From a candidate division KSB1 bacterium (lineage in GTDB: Bacteria; Zhuqueibacterota; Zhuqueibacteria; Thermofontimicrobiales; Thermofontimicrobiaceae), in NCBI GenBank assembly GCA_034506395.1, contig JAPDPQ010000015.1, forward strand, positions 52,765 to 116,764: DNA of 64,000 nucleotides. Reading direction: 5' to 3'. The translations under genes and the position numbers were made by a program. Shown here piece by piece: positions 9,692 through 17,789 of the stretch. Below the pieces are notes generated by a model that saw only the letters and a program-made list of their open reading frames with translations, was not told where the DNA came from and ran no database searches. Position 1 is the stretch's first letter. Every line of letters begins with the position of its first letter.

Positions 9692-10567
9692 TCATTCCCC
9701 TTCGATTCGCACTTCCGTCCCATCCTCCAGCAAGTTCTGCCCCAATACCACGACCTGATCCCCAGCCTTCAAATCCCCCTGCACTTCGATCAAGTCGTTC
9801 ACCATCGCTCCCGTCTGCACCCGCACCTGCTTTGCCTTGCCATCATCGATGCGGAACACATAGCGATTGGCGCCCGTGCGGACGATCGCATCCAGCGGCA
9901 CCACCAGCCCCGTATGGTCGCCAAGTTTGACGTAGCAGCGGGCAAACATGCCAGGCTTAAGCTTCAAATTTGGGTTGTCGATGGAAATTTTCACCGTGGC
10001 CATGCGGGACAGCCGATCGAGCACAGGATCGATCTCAGCGATTTTGCCCACCAGTCGCTCGTTCGGATAGGCATCCAGCTCCACCGAAACCGTCTCGCCA
10101 ATTCTGATCTGGCGGAGATTGGCTTCGGAAACTTTGCCATTCATATAAATTGGCCGCAAGCCACTAATGGTATAAGCTGGCTTTTGTACCGAGACCCGAC
10201 TGCCGATCTCCACCTGATCGCTGGTGATCACCCCGCTGTTTGTCGCTTCGATCCGCACCCTGGCGAACTCCATGCCTGGCACATCCTGCTGCACCTCAGC
10301 AAGCACCTGGTCTTTGCGAACGAAATTTCCTAGAGAGACCGACTCCGAAACTACGATGCCATTGGCTCGTGGAAAAACCTCCACTTGAAACGTCGGCGCC
10401 AACTCCCCTGTGATCTTGATCTGCTCCGCAATCAGCATCTCTTGAACCTTTGCCGCCCGCACGGCAACCACCGCTGCTTCGGGCTTGGCCGTGCTCATCG
10501 AGTCCTGCTTTTTCCCACAATTTAGAATGAATAACGTAGTGAATATCATTAAAAAGATTTTTCGCAT
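9692..10567 (-). CDS. Efflux RND transporter periplasmic adaptor (MFP), lipoprotein
   Basis: This 291-residue HlyD/AcrA-type membrane-fusion protein links the RND pump to TolC. The start at 10567 is fixed by CAGGAG 7 bases upstream. The signal peptide MRKIFLMIFTTLFILNC ends in a cysteine at residue 17, suggesting a lipid-anchored adaptor, although the lipobox (ILNC) is not canonical. The following parts resemble the family: a short lipoyl half-motif (VEVFPRANGIVVSESVSLG), a second barrel-sandwich strand set, a beta-barrel (GETVSVELDAYPNERLVGKI) and a membrane-proximal domain ending KAGDQVVVLGQNLLEDGTEV. There is almost no alpha-helical hairpin between the lipoyl halves, so it is shorter than AcrA. 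The position between tolC and RND genes supports the role. Confidence 0.9.
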   Translation of the reverse strand: MRKIFLMIFTTLFILNCGKKQDSMSTAKPEAAVVAVRAAKVQEMLIAEQIKITGELAPTFQVEVFPRANGIVVSESVSLGNFVRKDQVLAEVQQDVPGMEFARVRIEATNSGVITSDQVEIGSRVSVQKPAYTISGLRPIYMNGKVSEANLRQIRIGETVSVELDAYPNERLVGKIAEIDPVLDRLSRMATVKISIDNPNLKLKPGMFARCYVKLGDHTGLVVPLDAIVRTGANRYVFRIDDGKAKQVRVQTGAMVNDLIEVQGDLKAGDQVVVLGQNLLEDGTEVRIEGE

Positions 10568-10694
10568 TTTGTTTCTCCTGCAAAAGATTTTATTGTCTAC
10601 CTGGTATTGGATATTGGTTATCAGACAACGGATATTCGGAATCAGCATCTAATTTATCAGGTAAAGAATTTGAGTTTACTCTTTACATAAAAAT

Positions 10695-11204
10695 CGGAAT
10701 GTCATGCCTGCGAAGGCAGGCACCCCATACCTAATCTTATTCTACCCAAAGATTCCTGCATCCGCAGGAATGACAAGCCACAGAATGTCATGCCTGCACA
10801 TGCAGGCATCCCATGCCTAATGTGATTCTACCCAAAGATTCCTGCATCCGCAGGAATGACAAAGTATAGAATGTCATGCCTGCGCATGCAGGCATCCCAT
10901 GCCTAATGTGATTCTACCCAAAGATTCCTGCATCCGCAGGAATGACAAGCCACAGAATGTCATGCCTGCGCTTGCAGGCACCCCATGCCTAATCTTATTC
11001 TACCCAAAGATTCCTGCATCCGCAGGAATGACAAAGAATAGAATGTCATGCCTGCACATGCAGGCACCCCATGCCTAACGTGATTCTACCCAAAGATTCC
11101 TGCATCCGCAGGAATGACAAAGAATAGAATGTCATGCCTGCGAAAGCAGGCACCCCATGCCTAACGTGATTCTACCCAAAGATTCCTGCATCCGCAGGAG
11201 TGAC
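10695..11204. repeat. Six tandem copies of an 86-bp double-hairpin repeat
   Basis: The GTCATGCCTGC landmark occurs at 10701, 10787, 10873, 10959, 11045 and 11131, exactly 86 bp apart each time. Every unit has two perfect stems: TGCCTGC-4nt-GCAGGCA and TTCCTGC-atcc-GCAGGAA. The first tetraloop varies (gaag, acat, gcat, gctt, acat, gaaa) while its arms never change. The second hairpin is constant except at the end of the last copy. The array lies between tolC and the MFP gene, so it should be transcribed within the operon. Spacing without unique spacers rules out CRISPR. Confidence 0.95.
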
Positions 11205-11264
11205 CTCTATTCATATCCCTTTAATGCAAAAAGAACCCGTCAACTTCTCCCATCAACTACCCAC

Positions 11265-11345
11265 TGCAACTGATAACTGATCACTGATTACTGGCAACTG
11301 ATCACTGATCACTGGCAACTGATCACTGACCAACTGATCACTGCA
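11265..11345. repeat. Degenerate short tandem repeat (aactgatcactg)
   Basis: A 10-16 bp motif resembling AACTGATCACTG is repeated about six times and runs into the stop codon of tolC. It is rich in TGATCA palindromes. No function is evident; it looks like slippage-generated sequence. Confidence 0.8.
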
Positions 11346-12663
11346 CCGCAAACCACCCAAAATCCTCCATTGCCCGACACAGCTCCAATTTGGTCATCAC
11401 ATGATTAAAAATGGCCTGGGTTCGGAGCAACTCGCTCTGGGACAGCGTATGCTGGGCATCCAGCACCTCGATCGAGGAGATCAGGCCATCCCGATACTGC
11501 TGTTCCGCTACCTGCAGCGCCTGTTTCGCCAGGACGATGTTCTCCTCCTGCGTCTTGATCTTATCCTCGGCCTGACGCAGCGCAATGATCGCCTGTCGCA
11601 CCTGCAAGCGAATCAGATCTTCGATCTCCTGCTCCTGCAATTTGATCTGTTGCTGCTGCAATTCCGCCTGCTGCACCTTATGGGACGTGGCAAAACCATC
11701 GAACAACGGCACCGCCAACTGGACACCCACATTGTAGTTATCCACAAATTTATCTGGGTTCAGCGGATCAAATCCATTGACTACATTGTAGCCCGAGAAT
11801 AAAAACAGATTGGGCTTGTTTCCGCTTTTGGCCAATGCAATCTGACTCTGACTCATCTGCTGCTGCAACCGAATCGCTTGAATATCCGAACGCACCGAGG
11901 TCGCTTTGCTAATAATTTCAGCCTCATCCAATCGGACAGGTTTGAATTCAAATTTACCAGCCACCGCCACCTGATCACTGTCCCTGCCAATTACTTTTGC
12001 CAGGAACATCTTGCTTTTTTCGAGATTCGCTAACGCCTCGCTATGGGCACTCTGCGCATTCTTCAATTCCACCTCGGCCCGCAGCAGTTCCAATCGGGGC
12101 ACAATTCCCGCCTGAAAGCGATCCTGAGCGGTTTTCAGATGCCGTTCCGCCCGCTGCACGCTCTCCTGACGCAGTCGCACCACCTCTTCGTTGAGCAGCA
12201 CGGCATAGAACGCCCGCAGCACCTGCTCGGTCAGCTCGACCTTCTTTTGTCGCCGCTGCACCTCAGCCAACGAGCGCCCCACCTGCGACATCTCGATGGT
12301 GCTGTTGATACGTCCCCAGGTGACTATTGGCAGTTGCAGCTTCACATCCACATTCACCCGATTCGGCGTGCCGAATTGAAATGTCCGACTCACCCCGCCC
12401 ATCGGGATCGTGAACGAAGTAATCTTGCCGATCCGAGTGTAGAGCCCACTCAACCCAATGCTGGGCCAGAGCTGCGCCTTTGCTTCCGCCACCTGCTCGA
12501 CCGCAACTTCTGCCCCCAAATCTGCCACCTGGAGCATCCGACTGTTCTTAAACGCCAATTGCAGACAGTCCTCCAAAGTCAAAGCATCCTGGCCGAATCC
12601 TGGTCGAACCAGCAACCCAATGCTAATTATGATCGATGAAATTTTGATCCAGTTTCTAATCAT
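11338..12663 (-). CDS. TolC family outer-membrane efflux protein
   Basis: This is the outer-membrane channel of the efflux system. It has a signal peptide (IRNWIKISSIIISIGLLV, cleaved near GFGQ). Two outer-membrane-efflux-protein repeats follow, each opening with long amphipathic helices. The first begins LTLEDCLQLAFKNSRML; the second contains the helix RSDIQAIRLQQQMSQSQIALAKSGNKP, a hallmark near the middle of TolC proteins. Length (441 residues) is normal. I use the second of two close ATGs (12663), with AGGA nine bases upstream; the ATG at 12672 adds three residues. The C-terminus is followed at once by the low-complexity repeat. It lies between marR and the adaptor gene in one operon. Confidence 0.92.
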   Translation of the reverse strand: MIRNWIKISSIIISIGLLVRPGFGQDALTLEDCLQLAFKNSRMLQVADLGAEVAVEQVAEAKAQLWPSIGLSGLYTRIGKITSFTIPMGGVSRTFQFGTPNRVNVDVKLQLPIVTWGRINSTIEMSQVGRSLAEVQRRQKKVELTEQVLRAFYAVLLNEEVVRLRQESVQRAERHLKTAQDRFQAGIVPRLELLRAEVELKNAQSAHSEALANLEKSKMFLAKVIGRDSDQVAVAGKFEFKPVRLDEAEIISKATSVRSDIQAIRLQQQMSQSQIALAKSGNKPNLFLFSGYNVVNGFDPLNPDKFVDNYNVGVQLAVPLFDGFATSHKVQQAELQQQQIKLQEQEIEDLIRLQVRQAIIALRQAEDKIKTQEENIVLAKQALQVAEQQYRDGLISSIEVLDAQHTLSQSELLRTQAIFNHVMTKLELCRAMEDFGWFAVQ

Positions 12664-12689
12664 TCTTCTCATTCCTATGTTTGAAAAAT

Positions 12690-12845
12690 CTCCAATGATC
12701 AATTTCCAAATCACAAACAAATCTCAAAATCAAAACTTCAAATTCAAAATATCTCTCAGATCCATGCTTTTGGTCATTGGTTTTTGAGATTTGTTTGAAT
12801 TTTGGTATTTGCCTTTTGGGATTTAATTTTTTAGGTTGATAATTC
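12690..12845. repeat. Inverted AT-rich repeat upstream of tolC
   Basis: The left half (caaatcacaaacaaatctc, around 12708) is mirrored by a right half (gagatttgtttgaattttgg, around 12787), forming an imperfect inverted repeat in the marR-tolC spacer. It contains no gene and would fold in the operon transcript. Confidence 0.5.
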
Positions 12846-12968
12846 TAAAGCTCCACTTCAGTGCTTTGCGCAATTTTTTCTTTTCATCGTCAAACAATCA
12901 TTCATCATTTATAAAAATCATCAGCGCTCGTTTTATCATCCGTGGGAACTATCATCCGTTGGGAAAAA

Positions 12969-13418
12969 TCAGTTTTTAACAGGACGATGGATGATCTTCA
13001 GGATCGTCTCCAACGCCTCCACCAATTCGATCTGCTCATCTTCAGTCAGCGGCTCCAGCACCTTTCGATAGCAATCGTTCATCACATCCCTTCGTCGCTC
13101 CAGGATCTTCTCCGCCCTTTTCGATAATTTGAACACTGTAATCCGCCGATCATTGGGATCCTTTTCCCGCAGCAATAGATTTTGTTGCACCAGCCGCTCC
13201 ACCATCTCGCTGGCTGTGCTCTGGGCAATATGCAACTGCTGCTGCAGATCATGGATCGACATCGCTCCCCGATGCTTCACCAGCATCAGCACCCGATATT
13301 GCGCCAGCGAAAAATCCGCCCCTCGGGACGCCTCACTGGCCAGATTGTGAAAAAAATGCATCATCGGGATGAACGCATTGGAAAAGCGCTCCAGCATCTC
13401 ATCGAATTTCGATTCCAT
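12969..13418 (-). CDS. MarR family transcriptional regulator
   Basis: This 149-residue winged-helix repressor is probably the regulator of the efflux operon that follows. Residues 35-100 form the MarR core. The recognition helix lies in MSIHDLQQQLHIAQSTASEMVERL, and the wing contains the family motif DPNDRRITVFKLS. Helices at both ends form the dimer interface. The start at 13418 is fixed by GGAGAGCTG upstream; a longer ORF to 13493 would translate through the promoter and operator and is rejected. Directly upstream are a near-consensus promoter and a perfect 28-bp palindrome, the arrangement of an autorepressing MarR. The ligand is unknown, presumably a pump substrate. Confidence 0.93.
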   Translation of the reverse strand: MESKFDEMLERFSNAFIPMMHFFHNLASEASRGADFSLAQYRVLMLVKHRGAMSIHDLQQQLHIAQSTASEMVERLVQQNLLLREKDPNDRRITVFKLSKRAEKILERRRDVMNDCYRKVLEPLTEDEQIELVEALETILKIIHRPVKN

Positions 13419-13436
13419 CAGCTCTCCATAAAAAAA

Positions 13437-13464
13437 ATCGCTTTCCGATATATCGGAAAGCGAT
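13437..13464. promoter_or_regulatory. Perfect 28-bp palindrome, probable MarR operator
   Basis: The arms are ATCGCTTTCC and GGAAAGCGAT around the centre GATATATC, with no mismatch. It begins 18 bp upstream of the marR start codon and touches the -10 box of the promoter, so bound protein would cover the transcription start. Binding by the adjacent MarR is inferred from position. Confidence 0.85.
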
Positions 13465-13493
13465 ATAATAATAAAAAATGGGGAAAATGTCAA
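13465..13493 (-). promoter_or_regulatory. Sigma-70-type promoter of the marR-efflux operon
   Basis: On the minus strand a perfect -35 TTGACA (13493-13488) is followed by a 17-bp spacer and the -10 box TATTAT (13470-13465), one base from consensus. The operator palindrome begins at the next base. This gives an inducible strong promoter for marR, tolC, MFP and RND. Confidence 0.85.
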
Positions 13494-13557
13494 GGATTTT
13501 TTTTTGACAGGATTGGAAAATGGGATTTTCTGATTGAAGAGCTATGCGATGTTTTCA

Positions 13558-13745
13558 TCTATTCGTTATTTTTTTCCAACGGATCGAAACAACCCAACGG
13601 ATGCAAAATTGACAGCAAAATATCCGTTGGCTTCAACTATCCGTTGGGCCAACAATAAAATGTCAAATCATCTCCCAACTGATAGATGAATCCAACTGAT
13701 AAAAACCCTAAAAAAATCCGCTGGCTTCATCTATCCGTTGGGGGG
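13558..13745. repeat. Two diverged copies of an 'atccgttggg' repeat unit
   Basis: The motif 'aaatatccgttggcttcaac' near 13618 recurs near 13713 with a few changes, each copy ending in 'tatccgttggg'. Inverted 'caacggat' motifs lie at 13576-13600. It is the same style as the larger array at 51.96-52.5 kb (wording 'atccgtggttgttctatcatccgtgggg'). No coding potential. Confidence 0.65.
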
Positions 13746-13783
13746 ATCCATTTTCATCCAATTTTGAAGATCAATCTTAAATT

Positions 13784-16114
13784 TCATTTTGCTCCACTAT
13801 TCAGTGCCCGCAAGCCGTTGAACACGACCATCAAGCTCGCTCCCATATCGGCAAACACGGCCATCCAGAGCGTAGCCAGGCCAGGGATGGCCAGCGCCAC
13901 AAAAATCGCCTTCAGAAATAGCGCCGTGAAAATATTCTGCTTGATAATGCGCCCTGTTTTTCTGCTCAGCGCTTTGAGATAGGCCAGCTTGCCCAGATCA
14001 TCCTTCATCAACACGATATCGGCGGTCTCCAGAGCGGTATCCGTGCCCGAGCCACCCATGGAAATGCCCATCGTGGCCATAGCCAACGCTGGCGCATCGT
14101 TGATGCCATCGCCCACCATGGCCACCTCACCATATTGCGATTGCAATTTTTTGATCGCCGCCACTTTATCCTCGGGCAACAGCTCGGCAAGGAACTCATC
14201 GATCCCCACCTCCTGGGCGATGGCTTCAGCGGTCTGAAAATTATCGCCTGTCAGCATGATGGTCCGATGGATCCCCGACTGGCGCAACGCCTGAATGGCC
14301 TGGTCGGTCCCAGGTCGCAGCGCATCGGCGATGGCGATGATCCCTAACACCATTTCCTCTTTGCCCAAAATAATAGCCGAAAAATTCTTGCGCTCCAGTC
14401 GTTCCAGATGTTCATGGATCTCAGCTTCGCACCAACCGTTTTCCTCGAATAGTCGATGGTTGCCAATCAAATAGGTCGTGCCAGCGATGGAGGCTCGCAC
14501 GCCTTTGCCCGTCAGCGACTCGAACTTCTCGATCGGCCGAAAAGCGATTCCTTTTGACTGTGCATACTCCACAATGGCCTCTGCCAGTGGATGCTCGGAG
14601 CGGGACTCCAGCGAAGCAGCGATGGTCAAAATCTCATGCTCGGAAAAATTGTTGATGGGAATGATCGCCTGCACCCGTGGCTGTCCCAGCGTCAGCGTGC
14701 CTGTCTTGTCGAACGCCAGCGCTTTGAGACGACTGAAATTTTCCAGATAGGCGCCACCCTTGATGAGAATGCCGTTGCGGGCAGCATTGGTCAGGCCGCT
14801 CACGATGGTCACGGGCGTGGAGATGACCAGGGCACAGGGACAGGAGATGACCAGCAACACCAGCGCTCGATAGAACCATTCCGTGAACGTCCCATGGAAC
14901 ACGACTGGTGGGACAATCGCCAGCAGCACGGCCAGCGCCACCACCGCAGGGGTGTAATATCTGGCAAACCGCTCCACAAAACTCTGGGTTGGCGCTTTTT
15001 TCGCCTGGGCTTGCTCCACGAGATGGATGATCCTCGAGAGCGTCGAATCTGCAAACTTTTTGGTGACGCTCACCTCCAGCGTTCCCTTCTCATTGATCGA
15101 ACCCGCAAAAACCTCGTCATCGATCGATTTGGCCACAGGCAGGCTTTCGCCAGTGATGGGCGATTGGTTGACGAATGAAGCGCCCGCAACGACCCTGCCA
15201 TCCATGGGGATGCGTTCGCCAGGCTTGATGATGATAATTTGCCCGATATCGACCTGATCGACAGGAACTAACTTTGCTCCTGATTCATCTTTGACGAGAG
15301 CGACATTGGGTGCTAGCGCCATCAGCGATTGGATCGACTTTCGAGCACGGTCGAGGGAATAGGATTCCAGCAATTGGGCCAGCGCAAACAGGAAGATCAC
15401 CATGGCCGCCTCGGACCATTCGCCGATGATCATGGCGCCGATTACAGCGATGGACATGAGAAAATTCATGCCCAGCGTCAAATGCTTGGCTTCAGCCCAG
15501 CCTTTTTTGAAAATATGAAACCCACCAGCAATGACGGCAATGAATAAAATTGGAATAGCGATCCGATTATCGATCTGAAGGTAGCGCAGGATTCCCCCCA
15601 GCACGGCGAACACGCCTGAGATCACGGTGAGGATCAGCATTTTATGGCGCTGCCAGAATGAGGGCTTGGCTTTTTGGCTCACCCGCTCCGCCAGTTCCGA
15701 GCGAAAACCCAATTCTTCCAGAGCCCGCTGGATATCACTGATGGGACAGCGATGCTCCACGATCAATTGGTTCGCCACTAGATTGAATTGGATGGTCTCA
15801 ACGCCTGGCATTTTTTTCAAACGAGCTTCGATGGGGCGTGATTCATCGGGACAGTCCATACCTGAGACGATCAGTGTGGTTCGTTGCAGCGGGTTCGCCT
15901 CAGTGACGGAATAGCCGAGTTCGCTCACGGTTTTTTGGATCGACTCGACATCCACTGGCGCATCCAGGGATTCGACTTCTAATCGAGCCTGAATAAAGTC
16001 AACCTTTGCCAGCTTGACACCAGGTAGCCGCCCCACTTGCTTTTCGATTTTTAAAGCACAGTCGGCACAATCCATGCCGTTAATTTTAAACTGTAAGATT
16101 TTGTCCTGAGACAT
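13784..16114 (-). CDS. Heavy-metal P1B-type ATPase (Zn/Cd/Co exporter-like)
   Basis: This 776-residue metal-pumping ATPase starts with two HMA domains. The first has an intact metal site (GMDCADC, C16 and C19). The second reads GMDCPDE and keeps only C88, a recurring degenerate form. Eight TM helices are expected. The intramembrane metal site is SCPCALVISTPV. The phosphorylation motif is FDKTGTLTLG and the hinge is GDGINDAPALA. CPC plus the family context points to Zn/Cd/Pb/Co efflux rather than copper; this is an inference. The ribosome site GAGGAATTGA precedes the ATG at 16114. It is transcribed on the same strand as the efflux operon but upstream of marR, with its own spacer. Confidence 0.93.
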   Translation of the reverse strand: MSQDKILQFKINGMDCADCALKIEKQVGRLPGVKLAKVDFIQARLEVESLDAPVDVESIQKTVSELGYSVTEANPLQRTTLIVSGMDCPDESRPIEARLKKMPGVETIQFNLVANQLIVEHRCPISDIQRALEELGFRSELAERVSQKAKPSFWQRHKMLILTVISGVFAVLGGILRYLQIDNRIAIPILFIAVIAGGFHIFKKGWAEAKHLTLGMNFLMSIAVIGAMIIGEWSEAAMVIFLFALAQLLESYSLDRARKSIQSLMALAPNVALVKDESGAKLVPVDQVDIGQIIIIKPGERIPMDGRVVAGASFVNQSPITGESLPVAKSIDDEVFAGSINEKGTLEVSVTKKFADSTLSRIIHLVEQAQAKKAPTQSFVERFARYYTPAVVALAVLLAIVPPVVFHGTFTEWFYRALVLLVISCPCALVISTPVTIVSGLTNAARNGILIKGGAYLENFSRLKALAFDKTGTLTLGQPRVQAIIPINNFSEHEILTIAASLESRSEHPLAEAIVEYAQSKGIAFRPIEKFESLTGKGVRASIAGTTYLIGNHRLFEENGWCEAEIHEHLERLERKNFSAIILGKEEMVLGIIAIADALRPGTDQAIQALRQSGIHRTIMLTGDNFQTAEAIAQEVGIDEFLAELLPEDKVAAIKKLQSQYGEVAMVGDGINDAPALAMATMGISMGGSGTDTALETADIVLMKDDLGKLAYLKALSRKTGRIIKQNIFTALFLKAIFVALAIPGLATLWMAVFADMGASLMVVFNGLRALNSGAK

Positions 16115-16580
16115 TCAATTCCTCTGCGATCCTATGTTCTACATAAATTTCAAATCTAAAAAATCAAAGTTGATCCATGAATCTTTTAATTTCTTCTGCG
16201 ACCTTTCATTTCTGTGGCATTCCAGTTCTGGGGGAGAAAATATACCTCCCACAGAATTGATATCCCATAGAAATGAAAAGAATTTTTTCTGCACGCAGAA
16301 TTGAAAGCACACAGAAATCTTTTCAAGTCTCTTTTCTGCAACCTTTCATTTCTGTGGCCAAAGAAACAAATCATTCTGGGAAGATTTTTGTTTCAACTTA
16401 TTGCTACCAACTTTTACAGCGCTATCCGCGAAACGAATGAGCAGTCTACATTGAACAAAAGTCCTTTAGTTGACATCAACCACAAAAACTTCGATTCGTA
16501 TGACGAAATGCTATTCGCGCAAAACTTTTCCTTCCATGCGATAGATTCATTGAATCAAACTTCATTCTCTATCGTCCGAG
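16115..16580. repeat. Gap with direct and inverted 'cctttcatttctgtggc' repeats
   Basis: The 17-mer cctttcatttctgtggc occurs at about 16202 and 16342. Shorter cacagaa/ttctgtg inverted partners lie between them. The rest of the gap (16370-16580) shows no gene on either strand. Confidence 0.6.
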
Positions 16581-17789
16581 TCACCCCATCCACTCAATCC
16601 GCTGCTGGATCTCTTGCTCTGACCAATGATGGACAGTAGGGATAAATTTTTTGGCAATAGCAAATGCTTCCCCAGGCTCGATGAGGCCTAAGCGGATAGC
16701 ATGGCGTAATGGGATGAAATAATCGGCCGGTTTTACGCGATAACGCTCATCGCACTTCGGATGAGGCAGTGGATGGGCGATCAGTCCGGTCATCGCCAGA
16801 AAAATCGCCAGATAATGGCGGTAAATTCCCACATTCCCCGGCGTCCAGAAATCCTTGGCGGCTGCCTGAAGATCGTGTTCCAAGCCGATCGCCTCAATTC
16901 GATTCTGTTCCACTCCTCTGCGCCACTGCTGAAACAATCGTGGGCTCATTTGAGAAGCGCCCAAAAGATAGCCAAATCGCTCGATGTTCTTGCCCAGCCG
17001 GGCTAATCCGATAAACCAATCATTGCCAGTCGAAAATTGAACCCTATTCGGAGCAACCGCCTCAACAATTTTGATTCGGATCAAATCATCGCTGCAGTCA
17101 AAGGGGTAATTTCGACCGCTCTTTTTGCTGATGATGGCACTTTTGTATTCCTGAATGTGAGGAGTTCGATCTAAAATTTCAACAATCTCGTCAGGTGAAA
17201 AATTAGAACCAAAACCAGGGATTCCAATATCGAGCTCAAAGAAAACCATACCAAAATCCGTGTAATCTCCCACCACGCGACCAATTTCGCGATAGATTTC
17301 AATTTTTTTCTGTGGCTCAATTGAAAAAAGGCGTCTATCAGGAACTGGCATATATCGAATGCGGGAGAAATTAAGGTGTTTCAAACCCTGATAGATTTCT
17401 TCGATCTGGTTTCGGAGCGAGGAAGCGATTTGATCAGCGGTAATATCCAGCGAATTGGTGTTCAACCCGGCCACGAGGAGCGGTCGATCTGGTTCAAGAT
17501 AATTTTGCATGTCAAGCGCGATTTCCGCGGTCCGCCAGATCATCAATTTGGTCAACTCCCAATCGTTGTAGATTGCCCAGGTGGTATCTACATTGGTAGC
17601 AGGCACGCTTCCGAATCGAATCACTTCACGAACTAAGTTTTCGTAGCTCTTCCAATCGAAGCTTCCGTTTGGCAGCCATGGACCATACATCGCAGTAGTT
17701 GCCAGGATGGTCTTATTGGTTAATCGGTCATAATAATCTGATAATGAGATCCGCTGATCTGAGATCGGAAAATTTTCGTTTTGTATCAT
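16581..17789 (-). CDS. Dihydrodipicolinate synthase-like (DapA superfamily) protein
   Basis: This 402-residue protein looks like a TIM-barrel class-I aldolase of the DapA/NanA superfamily. Recognisable parts are the opening ILATTAMYGPWLPNGSFDWKSYENLVREVI (the 'what T-P F ... D' start of the family), VAGLNTNSLDITADQIA, and a candidate Schiff-base lysine in EYKSAIISKKSG (about residue 215). It is about 100 residues longer than DapA and more like the DUF993-type branch; the true substrate is unknown. The ATG overlaps the stop of the upstream oxidoreductase gene by 4 bp, so the two are translationally coupled. A dehydrogenase feeding a retro-aldol lyase would fit catabolism of a sugar acid; this is inference. 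Confidence 0.65.
   Translation of the reverse strand: MIQNENFPISDQRISLSDYYDRLTNKTILATTAMYGPWLPNGSFDWKSYENLVREVIRFGSVPATNVDTTWAIYNDWELTKLMIWRTAEIALDMQNYLEPDRPLLVAGLNTNSLDITADQIASSLRNQIEEIYQGLKHLNFSRIRYMPVPDRRLFSIEPQKKIEIYREIGRVVGDYTDFGMVFFELDIGIPGFGSNFSPDEIVEILDRTPHIQEYKSAIISKKSGRNYPFDCSDDLIRIKIVEAVAPNRVQFSTGNDWFIGLARLGKNIERFGYLLGASQMSPRLFQQWRRGVEQNRIEAIGLEHDLQAAAKDFWTPGNVGIYRHYLAIFLAMTGLIAHPLPHPKCDERYRVKPADYFIPLRHAIRLGLIEPGEAFAIAKKFIPTVHHWSEQEIQQRIEWMG

Noticed and set aside
10695..11204. CRISPR array
   Set aside because: The period is exactly 86 bp, but the whole unit is repeated and there are no unique spacers; no cas genes are nearby.
13418..13493. Longer marR start at 13493
   Set aside because: It would translate through the promoter and operator; the ATG at 13418 has a good ribosome site.
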